Shown: one piece after another, positions 44,090-53,817 of the stretch
How positions within the stretch are numbered: the first letter of the stretch is position 1
Layout of the letters: the number at the start of each line of letters is the position of its first letter
Assembly (NCBI GenBank): GCA_964016985.1
Contig: OZ024827.1
Coordinates: 23,701,275 to 23,765,274 of the forward strand
Reading direction: 5' to 3'
DNA: 64,000 nt
DNA from: Anodontia alba
Lineage: Eukaryota; Mollusca; Bivalvia; Lucinida; Lucinidae
Notes under the pieces: model-generated
Told to the model about the DNA's origin: nothing
Seen by the model: the letters and a program-made list of their open reading frames with translations, nothing else
Database searches by the model: none
Position numbers and translations under genes: made by a program

Positions 44090-44790
44090 TAATAGACACT
44101 GTGTTGAAAATGGATAGAAAACGAATAGAAAATGTTGCTGAAATCAGGGGTTACAAAAAAGCCCGCTGTATGTTGGGACTGAGTGTCAAAAAGATACATA
44201 ATTAGATATGTGTTGTTTATGGAGATATAGGTTGTTCATGAATTCCGTTCTGGTCACTATGTATCTTAGCTTATTTCAGGTGTTGCTATTTCTGTTTCAC
44301 AATGTACTTTTGGCTTTAGTTCAGGGTGGTCTTTACTAGAGTGTTTGGACACTTCGTTGTATCTCGAAAATTACGCGCCAGCCTTATTTGTTCTAAAAGT
44401 TGTCTACAAGACGTGTACTGTTGTCGCATTGGTCTGTTGAACTGAATTATTTCGTTTGTTTGGTTTTGATTTTGTAATAGTCTCTCTACTACAATGTCTC
44501 AGTCATATCAGACTATACATGTATATATTGTAACAAACTCTAAAATATCTGAGTACAGATAGGTGTAGAAAATCATTAAAACAGAAATGATTAGTACTTG
44601 CAATACCATTTTTACACAAGAATATGCAGTCTGATGAATAAAAACACGCTTGTAGACTGCAATACAAACAACACCATGAGAATTCTGCAAACTACCTGGA
44701 GGGGTATATTCCAATTTGTCTGAAAAGAAAATAGAAATATCTTATTGAGCCGTGGATTAACTGAGGACTGTGTTATATATATATAAAAAA
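44090..44790. other. Intergenic, nothing assigned
   Basis: No motif-bearing frame or repeat recognised. Confidence 0.25.
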
Positions 44791-44792
44791 AA

Positions 44793-45240
44793 AGGTAAGA
44801 GAAAAGTCCAGGGAGTGCCACAATCACAAACCGCAGCCCTTCCCAGACCCCAAGAGGAAGAGGAAACCGACAAATCTAAACAAGCACAAACCGAACAAAC
44901 GTACGAAAAGCACTAAGATTAGCTCTCTCTTCCCCAGCGAGGTAATCGCAATACTAAAAGGACTGAAAAAGACAAGAACAAAATGACACACGGAAATACA
45001 TACAACAAATCGCCTCGTAGAATAAACCACAAAGCAACAAAGAGTAAGACTAACACCGGGACCACCGCCTTCGAACGGTCAGTAGAGCAAACCACCGGGG
45101 GGGGGGGTGGGGGGAGGGGGGCGAGGGTTTAAAGCACTTTTACAGCTAGCTAACATCACCCTGGGTCCCGCTGCTACTCTTAATACAGAAATACATAAAA
45201 CTTCGGTTCGCATAAAGGCTCCCAAATCAGTATTGCTTTC
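44793..45240 (-). repeat. R1 repeat, inverted copy
   Basis: A-run then ggtaagagaaaagtccaggg ... cttttacagctagctaacat, caccctgggtcccgctgcta and cggttcgcataaaggctccc; contains a G-rich tract at 45097-45120. Confidence 0.88.
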
Positions 45241-45765
45241 TGAAACGCAAATCACTCGCGAGAGTTTTCAAAACCTATTTGGCATTTTCTGAACGATTAT
45301 TGTAAACACGTCTCATACGACCTCAAGTTAGAGACTAGCCATTATTCTCGTTGACGATACTTGATATTAGATCGAATGAATAATATCAATCATTATTAAT
45401 TTTATAAAGGATTGAATGTATAATATCAACCTAGTCAACATTTCCATATTTTTATTAAGCATATAAAATTTATTAGCATAGACGGCCATCTTGGTCGTGC
45501 CAAAAGACAGCTTGAGAATTCGCTATCGTCCACCAAAAAACTATCACAAATGAACGGAAAGTTTCCTTTCGTTAGCGAGTAGCCGTGAACGCCTCGCTTA
45601 ACTGAACACTGAACGTGGCCCAGGTAACAGCAATTTCGCACTTATAATGGTAAAGAAACAAAACTCATTGGATACGATTACATATCATGTTCCTTAAGGC
45701 ATGGCAAACGCAAGCCTGCAATGCCGAGTTGAAGGCACCAGAAGGAGGGGCAGACAGAAGGAAAA
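45241..45765. other. Intergenic, nothing assigned
   Basis: Minor direct words aatatcaatcattatt / aatatcaacc; no exon supported. Confidence 0.25.
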
Positions 45766-46035
45766 AAAAGGTAAGAGAAAAGTCCAGGGAGTGCCACAAT
45801 CACAAACCGCAGCCCTTCCCAGACCCCAAGAGGAAGAGGAAACCGACAAATCCAAACAGCTAGCTAACTTCACCCTGGGTCCCGATGCTACTCTTAATAC
45901 AGAAACACATAAAAATTCGGTTCGCATAAAGGCTCCCAACTCAGTCAGTGCATCAAAGCGAAAACATAAAAATCAAATTAATCACTATAATAAACAAAGA
46001 CGAGTACTCATGGCTAATTCTACTGTATGCCAGAG
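45766..46035 (-). repeat. R1 repeat, inverted copy with internal deletion
   Basis: A-run, ggtaagagaaaagtccaggg ... gaccccaagaggaagaggaa-accgacaaatccaaacag, then directly ctagctaacttcaccctggg. About 290 bp are missing relative to 44793-45240; the junction lies at a short caaac/acag microhomology. Confidence 0.85.
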
Positions 46036-46920
46036 TAAATGTGAAAGCTTGATAGACAACATCAAGGAATCGATAGGAGTTGGAGCTTCGCAAACTCTTA
46101 AAGGGCAGCTGTAATAAAAATCTGCCTTTGGAAGCAAAGAACACATTACAGATAGAAAATGGAAGATTTGGTTTTATTGAGACTCTTTATAAGCAGTGAT
46201 GAAGTTTGCAATACTGCTTATGCCATCCATTTTCAAAGATACTACTAGGGGCTCATTGATCTCAAAGAAAATAAAACTATAATCTGCACTATGAAGACAG
46301 ATCAGATGGAGAGAACCATTTCAAAGTTATAAGTTGCGTCCCAACCACGGACACAGTTGGTTTAAACAATACATGTATTTATATCTCTATAAAAAACATA
46401 CAGTTAAGTCATATGCATACAATGGCAAAATAAAAATGTGGATTGAAGCTTTAAGCTTATTGAATAGTCTGTTTCCTCACTGGCAGATATAGGGTAGCTG
46501 TAAGTTTCTTAACACATATTATCTAAATATGCAGAATACCAACACCAACAGACATGACCTGTTTATGGAGGAACAGAATAAGATATATGGATGATATAAA
46601 ATAATAATAAAAAAAAGTTAGACGAAAATCTGATCGTTCGCAAGGTCAAGCATTTGCTTCCTGATGCCCGCCTTAACCTTGATTTGATCCACTGTTGTTA
46701 TCGCTTCCCAGGCCTCTGTTGGCGTCCGCCTAGAGTCTCATATTACGATCAAAAGGCTTTTGTGTTCTATTTTTTATTTATTTGCAGAAATCATTAAGAT
46801 GAACAATCTCAAACGTCAAACGCCATAGTTAGTTGTTGGTGTCTTTGTTAACTGCATTTGTTGAGAATAGTTCGGTCGCAACAGAAACGAGTTGAACATT
46901 ATTTCACAATTTTCTTGCTG
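46036..46920. other. Intergenic, no gene
   Basis: gaacacattacagatagaaaatg (46137) repeats the word at ~497. Otherwise nothing recognised. Confidence 0.3.
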
Positions 46921-46923
46921 TCT

Positions 46924-47202
46924 CATCACGAAAACATACCTTTATAATTTTGACTCCCTTAAGCCCCACTTTTATATAGTAAAACTTGGGCTTACAGGGG
47001 TATACATTATGTTTCTTATTTCTGCTCTAAAACATAGATTGTGGGTACTCGTTAGAACCGCCTCGCCGAGGCGGTCCTAACGAATACCACACTCTATATT
47101 TTGAGCAGAAATATGAAGAATATCAGAATTTTATATCTGAAAATTTTCAGATTTTGGTGGTAAAATTTTCAGTATATTTTAAATAGGCGTGTTTTTGTAA
47201 TG
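46924..47202 (+). mobile_element. Palindromic MITE F1, 279 bp
   Basis: catcacgaaaacataccttt ... tttaaataggcgtgtttttg-taatg; core gattgtgggtactcgttaga-accgcctcgcc and inverse gaggcggtcctaacgaatac. It immediately precedes the Penelope-like element. Confidence 0.9.
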
Positions 47203-47211
47203 TTATCCAAA

Positions 47212-47250
47212 AAAGAATTTCGGTTCTCATCGAGAATCATCATCGGTCCA
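47212..47250 (-). ncRNA. Second hammerhead-like motif, inverted, at the 5' end of the element
   Basis: On the minus strand: ccgatgatgattctcgatga then gaaccgaaattc. The stem II and gaaa are kept; the ctgatga core has become cgatga. It mirrors the motif at 48982-49030. Confidence 0.5.
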
Positions 47251-47394
47251 CGTGACGCCACGAGACATAGACGGCTTACAAGTAGACATTTTACTTGAGG
47301 TAAACAGGTAGATTTTGCTCAGGTTGCATGCCCCCAGGTCCCGGTTCATGACGAGTGGAAACTAACAGTGATATTGGACAAGAATGAGTATGAG

Positions 47395-48800
47395 AATAAG
47401 ATGGGTCTGATGCTGAGTGATGATAAAACTTATGAGCAACTCAGCAATGATCCTACCTGCAAATACAAAAGGCGGCTGGCAGATATATTAACGAGACTGT
47501 AAAACGGGTATAAGATAACGGTAGCCCAGTATGACCACCTATACCCCACATCAGAAAAAATTTCCAAGATATTTTACACTGCAGATACATAACAGAACAC
47601 TCCGCTCCTTCCAATAATCCACTATACATCTAGGGCTCTGGCGTCATATTTGGTCCTTTAGTTGACGCTACTGAGCACCATGTTTAGAACTCTAAGGACT
47701 TTAGCACGTTCATGGCAGTGATCATAACTGAAAAGAGGAAATATTCAATTCGCATGATGTAGTTTGTCTCTTCATTAACACCCCGATAGATAAAGCGCGG
47801 GAGGTAATTTGAAGTAGACTTGAAAAGATCAGTAAACTTAAAAACAGAAAAAAGGTTACTGGTCTCGGATATTATGGATCTCCTTAAATTTGTGCTTACT
47901 ACAACTTATTTCTCGTTCCGTGGAAAATAAATATCTGCAAACGTTTGGCACGGCAAGGGCTAGTCCTGTTTCTCCAATGGTCGCAAACTTGTATATGGAG
48001 TTCCTGAAACAATAAGCTATCGCTATAGCACCGGTCATTTGTGCACCTCGACTGTGAAAACAGTATGTAGACATTTTTAGAAATCATTAAGAAAGGACAA
48101 GTAGATAATCCTACACCGCACCTAAGTCAAGTTGATGCCACCGGGGCCATTTAATACACATATGAGATGGAAAAAGAAGACAAAGTACCTTTTCTAGATA
48201 CACTGATTGAGAAAAAAGGATTATGGGACAGTGAAATTGTTCATATACCGTAAATCAACTCGTACGGACCAATATTTCCAATTTGATTCACACCGTCTGT
48301 TACAACAGAACCTCAGTGTAATCAGAACGTTACTTGATAGGTGTTTTTCGGTGGTTACTGAAGCAAAGAACAGGAAAGAGAGGTGGTGGAGGACATTGCA
48401 TCTGCTGTTAAGACTTGTAGGTATCCGCAGAGGTCGATATAAAAAGGGAAAATATAAGTGGTAAATAAAGAGAAGGAAACTGGGAAGGGAAAGGAAAACC
48501 TCAAAACTGATAAGGACAAATCCAAATGCTGCTTGGTTATTCCATATATCAAAGGCTCGTATTAAAAAGCGTAGACAGGGTAATGAAAAAACACAGCATA
48601 TCAGTCTTTATGCGACTACATCACACAGTCCGTCCCAAAGATAAAGTGGAAAAAGAAAAATACTTGTGGTGTCGTGTTTGAGATCCTGTGTCACAAATGG
48701 GAATGTAAATACATATCTAAAACGGGCAGAAAATTCAACATGAGATCGAGTGAACATCAGAAAGATGCCAAAAATGTACCACAGCTATACGCCAGATCAA
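47395..48800 (+). pseudogene. Penelope-type reverse transcriptase with C-terminal GIY-YIG-like domain, broken
   Basis: Segments in different frames: TYEQLSNDPTCKYKRRLADI (47429) then an in-frame stop and YDHLYPTSEKISKIFY (47530), both typical of the N-terminal region of these RTs; FGTARASPVSPMVANLYMEF (47944), the RT B-region with the usual MG replaced by RA; QYVDIF (48061), where the catalytic YVDD has lost its second Asp; EKEDKVPFLDTLIEKKG (48171); IYRKSTRTDQYFQFDSH (48245); and GVVFEI...CKYISKTGRKF (48669-48735), a GIY-YIG-like endonuclease remnant. Several frameshifts and stops are present; it is non-functional as read. Confidence 0.85.
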
Positions 48801-48981
48801 AATGAAAGTCGTATGAAACATAATTTAACAGAAGTATAGTAGTTCATATCGCGAAGGCTAACCATGTCATCGCTTAGGAGGGGGCAAATGTAGTTGCGAC
48901 TCAGAAAAGTATGAGGATCAGTCAGTCTCCACACGTCTAGTAGTAAGCAGTCCAAGTTCAGTTACGTCACGAGTACAAGGT

Positions 48982-49030
48982 AAAAGTCTGATGATGGTTC
49001 TCGATGAGAACCGAAACTGTCGCTGTAAAT
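48982..49030 (+). ncRNA. Hammerhead-ribozyme-like motif at the 3' end of the Penelope element
   Basis: ctgatga (48988-48994), 7-bp stem ggttctc-gat-gagaacc (48996-49012), gaaac (49013-49017), then gtc (49019-49021) as the expected cleavage triplet, followed by gctg. This is the conserved hammerhead core order with the very short stem III known from Penelope-like elements. One extra T lies before stem II, stem III has an extra T, and stem I pairs only ~3 bp, so it is probably inactive. Confidence 0.6.
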
Positions 49031-49045
49031 AAATATTTTTATTAG

Positions 49046-49434
49046 GATAAGACAACAAGTAAAATTGTGGAATAATGTGATATTCTGTCCTGATGAACTT
49101 ATTCATGAAAGAGTTGTACATGCTTATAAATAATATAATTTACAGCTCCACTAGGTATGCCATGAATAACCAGAGACATTGTGAAAAGTAAGGTAACTGA
49201 CTATATTGTGTGCAGCAGAAAATGTATCGGCGTTTCTCCTTCCCCTCAAGAACAAAGTGGACTGTCTATCATTTTTGTGATACAGATGATGATTTGGTGC
49301 AATGCAGTCAAGTCCCAGTCGTGTGTAATATCCTACCAAATGGCGGAAGTTGAGTAGTTTCAAAATGTTAAGGTGGGAAGCGTTTTGGACTATCTGAAGC
49401 TGTTCAGTGAGGGTGCGTTTTTAATATCTTGATT
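49046..49434. other. Intergenic, nothing assigned
   Basis: No repeat or exon recognised. Confidence 0.25.
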
Positions 49435-49668
49435 TTGGCCGCGCCATGCGAAATATATCTTCGGGCATATGTGACAAACGAAGGCCCAGATCAGCCTGCT
49501 CATCCCCGCTGTCAGATCAGGTACTTCGCTGTCCGCAAACAAACTCATTGCATACTATAAAATGTTTCAATGGAAAAAAAAAATACCCGGATAAGACTCT
49601 GCGCATGTCAGGATGATGTGAATTCGGATATTTGCACATGCTCGGAGGCATTGTTTCGCTTTTCTCGG
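49435..49668. mobile_element. MITE F3, copy 2
   Basis: ttggccgcgccatgcgaaat at the left; tgtttcgcttttctcggccc at the right; interior cccagatcagcctgctcatc and aatgtttcaatgg. Confidence 0.7.
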
Positions 49669-49799
49669 CCCATTTAGAGCATCCCCGTCTCTCAATGCGG
49701 AAGGGAGAAATGAAGAATAATAGGTTGTTATTTCGAAAAGCTGGCATAAAGAAATTCTGTGAATTTCTAACTGGGTATCTGCTGAATCATTTCAACGCT

Positions 49800-49880
49800 A
49801 TAGGCCAAAACAAATACCTTTGCAAACAGTGTAGATCCAGATGAGATGGTTGATAATCTGGATCTACACTTTTGCCATTC
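49800..49880. mobile_element. Small palindrome F4
   Basis: tttgcaaacagtgtagatcc-agatgagatggttgata-atctggatctacacttttgcc. Confidence 0.75.
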
Positions 49881-50059
49881 AATTAGTGATTTTGATTGAT
49901 ATTCCTGTTTGCAACAATGGCTGTGTCCAAATTCAAAGACGAAAGAGCCCACTTCAGAAACAGTTAACAGACAAGGTAAAGGACTGAAGTGATGGGATGT
50001 GAAGCACAATTTTTCAACGAAAGAAGCAAGTGTATATTTGCATATTAACTTTGCCATGT

Positions 50060-50145
50060 AACAAATTTATCTAAATCAACTTATACGGTATAGATGAAAA
50101 ACTCAGAAATGTTTCATCTATACAGGATAAGTTGATTTTTCAAGT
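50060..50145. repeat. Short palindrome
   Basis: aaatcaacttatacggtata-gatgaaa and inverse tttcatctatacaggataag-ttgattt (~50074-50140), ~26-bp arms. Confidence 0.7.
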
Positions 50146-50319
50146 TCAGGTTTCAAAATTGAAATGAAGAAATAACAGTCACGGCATCTTCTTTTATCAT
50201 TTACGTAATAACATTTTTACGCAAGCAAATAAAAAAAAAGTTTGTTGGTATTTTCTTATATAATATTTTCTTCCGGGTAGTAGAATATGTTAAGCGTGCT
50301 ACTAAATCGGTTTTGTAGG

Positions 50320-50460
50320 GGTGTGTGTGTGTGGGGGGGGGGGGGGGGGGGGGGGGGGGGTGGTGGGGGAGGTGGGCTGGGGGTGTATGTGTGCGCGCAC
50401 GTGCGTGTATGCGTGTGTCTGAATGTGTGTGTATGTCGAGGGGGGGAGGGAAGGGGGTAA
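50320..50460 (+). repeat. G-rich/(GT) simple repeat
   Basis: gtgtgtgtgtg followed by a run of ~28 G, then mixed GT/GC. Potential G-quadruplex DNA; assembly length may be unreliable. Confidence 0.9.
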
Positions 50461-50564
50461 TAATTTACAATGCTATGTCACACTGTGCAATATCGCGTGG
50501 GTCGCTTCATCAAAATTGGAAGTTGTAGCATGATGATAATAATAATAATGATAAATATCTCCGC

Positions 50565-50710
50565 TGGTCGCATTTTGGATAGCGAACGATGCCTAGTTCT
50601 TCGTGCGGAGACCGAGGACTCTGATAAGACTGCGCGGATGCACAGGCTGATTTGAATCTTTGTTAGGCGCACACAGGTCCGAAGGCACGTTTTCTCATGT
50701 TGCTGCCCAT
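50565..50710. repeat. F2-type half copy
   Basis: cattttggatagcgaacgat, gactgcgcggatgcacaggc-tgatttgaatc, gtccgaaggcacgttttctc. Confidence 0.6.
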
Positions 50711-50739
50711 AAGCTCCTAAAAAGAGCGTGACTCACTAG

Positions 50740-50778
50740 AACAAGAGGCCAAAGAGTTACAATTCGCTCACCTGAGTG
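50740..50778 (-). repeat. 3'-end remnant of a helentron-like element
   Basis: aacaagaggccaaagagtta then caattcgctcacctga is the inverse of the tcaggtgagcga...ggcctcttgtt terminus seen at 21.9, 34.8 and 59.3 kb. Confidence 0.65.
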
Positions 50779-50864
50779 AAACAGCTATAGGATAATTGCA
50801 GATCACATGGAACAGTTTTCCGTACATTGCACTAACCAGTAAACAGCGTATGACCTTAACATTT

Positions 50865-50990
50865 ACCGCTCTGTGGGCTAATTCAATAGATGACAGATTG
50901 GAGACAATTTGCATGAAATGTCAGAACGTGTTTTTTGGAAAAAAAATAAGAAAAAAAAAAAAAAAAAAACATTTCAAATATCGTCTGTTG
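50865..50990. repeat. Fold-back element F6, partial copy 2
   Basis: accgctctgtgggctaattc-aatagatgacagattggaga-caatttgcatgaaatgtcag...ttttttggaaaaaaaataag; one arm of the 43.2-43.4 kb element. Confidence 0.6.
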
Positions 50991-51179
50991 AAAATTTTAT
51001 CCAGAATAAAAATTATTTTGAAAAGTAGCCGGGGTAGGCTATATTTGGTCTAGGCTACCAAATTCTGATGCTTCATCAAAGCATTTGTTCCTCTTGAGCG
51101 TTCCTATGACGTTTGAACAAAATGGTTTTAAAGATTGATTATATAATTTTATTTTCACATTTTTGCCATGCATTTGCAG

Positions 51180-51237
51180 CACACGGCATACTGATGTGCC
51201 CCAAACTGTGACTGTATCAGGGGGTAAAAATATGACT
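51180..51237 (+). CDS. Candidate isolated exon: start of an Ig-like domain
   Basis: Acceptor gcatttgcag ends at 51179; consensus donor gtaagt starts at 51238. One frame is open: TRHTDVPQTVTVSGGKNMT. The pattern P-x-T-V-T-V-x-x-G-x-x-M-T resembles the A'-B strand start of an Ig domain. A related stretch (SVGNNMTVTEDFCYF) occurs at 51965-52010, immediately before a MITE, so part of this exon appears duplicated. No partner exons were found nearby; it may belong to a decayed gene. Confidence 0.3.
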
Positions 51238-51398
51238 GTAAGTAGGATTCTAAAAGAAAAACCTTTTTATACTGTAAACTTTTATGCAAGCTTCAAGAAT
51301 ATGGCTTCCCGGCTTATTATGTAGTACATATTTTACCATTTTTGACATGTACGCAATGTTTGTATAGCCGCTCGTATGACTCTTGTGTCTCTGGCTTA

Positions 51399-51658
51399 CA
51401 TCACGAAAACACGCCTATATATATTTTGACCCCCTTAAACCCCCACTTTTATATAGTAAAACTGGGGTTTACAGGGGTATACATTATTTTTTCTTATTTC
51501 TGCTCAAAACCATAGATTGTGGGTACTCGTTAGAACCGCCTCGCCAATCTATGTTTTGAGCGAAAATATGAAAAATATCAGAGTTTTTTATCTGAAAATT
51601 TTCAGTTTTTGGAGGTGAAATGTTCTATATATTTAAATAGTCGTGTTTTCGTTTAATG
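51399..51658 (+). mobile_element. Palindromic MITE F1 with a deleted core arm
   Basis: catcacgaaaacacgcctat ... tttaaatagtcgtgttttcg. The core reads gaaccgcctcgcc then jumps to aatctatgttttgagcg, losing most of the second arm. Confidence 0.88.
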
Positions 51659-52024
51659 GTCAAGGGAGGCATCTCGCACCCCAAGCAAATATTTAAGAAC
51701 TTGGTTTCATGACTTCAAGCCTTTGCATTTTATCATTTGTTCTAAAATGTATGAAGTCTCCAGATATGGGTACACAACCAGTGTTTGACAAATTCTGTTG
51801 CTCTAGGAAACCGCTGCTCATTCACCCACTCCACCTGCGTGAGCATTTCTTCTAAATGCTAAACTAAATGACTTCACACCATGGTTTTCATTTTTGTACG
51901 AGTATATGTACGTATCTCATGGGATGCGGTACATAAGCATCTTGTGGCTATTTTCTTCTAAGTATCAGTGGGTAACAATATGACTGTAACTGAAGATTTT
52001 TGCTACTTCATCACATGTTGTAAC
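51659..52024. other. Intergenic; possible pseudo-exon fragment near the end
   Basis: 51960-52015 encodes SVGNNMTVTEDFCYF in frame, related to the 51180-51237 candidate exon, but without a donor before the MITE. Confidence 0.3.
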
Positions 52025-52026
52025 AT

Positions 52027-52262
52027 GGGCCGCGTCAAGCGAAAAGAAGCCTTCAAACATGCGCAAACTGCACACATGCAGATCATCCTCCGCATGCGAA
52101 TGTATCATCCGGGCCTTTGCTCTCCATTCATACATTCTGTAGTATTCAATGATTCTGTCAGCAGATATTGAAGACCCTGATCAGACTGTGTGGATGCGCA
52201 CGTTGGTCTGGGCTTTGCTATCAGCATGTGCCAGAAGACACTGTTTCGCTTGGCGCGGCCCA
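52027..52262. mobile_element. MITE F3, copy 3 (clearest ends)
   Basis: gggccgcgtcaagcgaaaag at the left and tgtttcgcttggcgcggccc at the right, ~20-bp TIRs; 236 bp. Confidence 0.85.
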
Positions 52263-52377
52263 CATGTGCACTTAACCTTAGTACAGTTTTTGTTTTCATT
52301 TCCCTTTGGAATATTGAGCCGAATCTGATAACTTGGAAAATCGAGTTCAACTTAATCCGTTCGTGGTAGGGTGGAGT

Positions 52378-52378
<1 letters not shown>

Positions 52379-52471
<93 letters not shown>
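52379..52471 (+). repeat. (GT)n microsatellite, ~46 units
   Basis: Uninterrupted GT run; the His/Thr or Val/Cys frames across it are artefacts. Confidence 0.98.
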
Positions 52472-52474
<3 letters not shown>

Positions 52475-52930
52475 GGAGCGGGGTGTTGGCGCATGGGGTA
52501 AGGCAAACTACATTGCTGCCGTCTGAAGAGTTAAACGGCTTTTATTGAAATAGTTTGAAATCAAATTGATGTTTGTCATATAAAGGGCAAAGATCAGCCT
52601 AGGATTAACATTAGAACAAACCTAGCAGACCTCCAATCCACAATGTTCTAAACTGAGACTCAGCATCGAAGCTTGTTTGGTTCTGAAAAAGACTCTTCAG
52701 TGGTTTTCAACATCGACTGGTATAGCGGCCATTTCTGTCATTTGAGCGTATCCATTAAAATAATTTTTCAAGTCTCTTTTGATATAAGGCTTCACATGAA
52801 ATTTGGTGAAAAACAGCCCAGTAATTTCAGAGGAAAATGCGTTCAATGATTTTATGATTTTATACATCCATGCAGCCCAGGAGCAAGGGAAGATAAAGTT
52901 AGTCGGAGAATAAAACGTTTTATTATAGCT
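52472..52930. other. Intergenic, nothing assigned
   Basis: Unique-looking sequence; contains cttcacatgaaatttggtga-type words but no exon signals. Confidence 0.25.
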
Positions 52931-53302
<372 letters not shown>

Positions 53303-53384
53303 TGGGGGCTTGTCCGAAATTGGACTTTATAAGCCGAAATGGCTTCACGTCATCATAAATGATGACTTCCTTGAAAAGGGGGAG

Positions 53385-53608
53385 TGTTACGGCCTAGCAC
53401 TCCTACCTTCTATTATCTGCGTTGGCAGATTACGCATAGCTTCTAAGTATATATACAATCTCTGACAACTGCGTCAGGGAGTCGACTCTTTGGCTCAGTG
53501 GTTAGAGCATTGGATTTTTAACATTGAGGACCGGGTTCGAATCCCACGGCAGGCGTGAGAATTTTTTCAGCTATGCTTCATTCCTTTGTTGCGACTTTCA
53601 TGTCGTAA

Positions 53609-53610
<2 letters not shown>
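53385..53610 (+). repeat. 3' LTR of the miniature element
   Basis: 226 bp, same layout as the 5' LTR: box A tggctcagtggt at 53491-53502, box B ggttcgaatcc at 53534-53544. It differs mainly at the anticodon-arm position (taacattgagg versus tagcctggagg) and near the 5' end. Confidence 0.85.

Positions 53611-53653
<43 letters not shown>
53611..53653. repeat. (AT)n microsatellite, right flank of the LTR-type element
   Basis: Continuation of the interrupted AT tract. Confidence 0.95.
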
Positions 53654-53654
<1 letters not shown>

Positions 53655-53817
53655 CAATTTTGTTCCCGCTGTAAAAACAGAATTCAGCCTGCTGGTAACT
53701 ATCTGAATTTGAACTAATTTGGTAGATGTCACAGTCCCAATGATATACCAAGACTCAATCTCAAAGCTTTTTTGAAATTCCGATTTTAAAGGGGCTCTTA
53801 CACGGTATAGGAAATTT

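Larger units (their letters stand above)
47210..49045 (+). mobile_element. Penelope-like retroelement, decayed
   Basis: Bounded by related stem-loop sequences, tttcggttctcatcgagaat (47221) and ggttctcgatgagaaccgaa (48996), in opposite orientations. Between them are RT and GIY-YIG-like segments in the order expected for the EN(+) Penelope group. Adjacent to an F1 MITE. Boundaries are approximate. Confidence 0.8.

Noticed and set aside
52105..52548. HTHTHT and VCVCVC frames
   Set aside because: Both strands of one (GT)n microsatellite plus MITE sequence.
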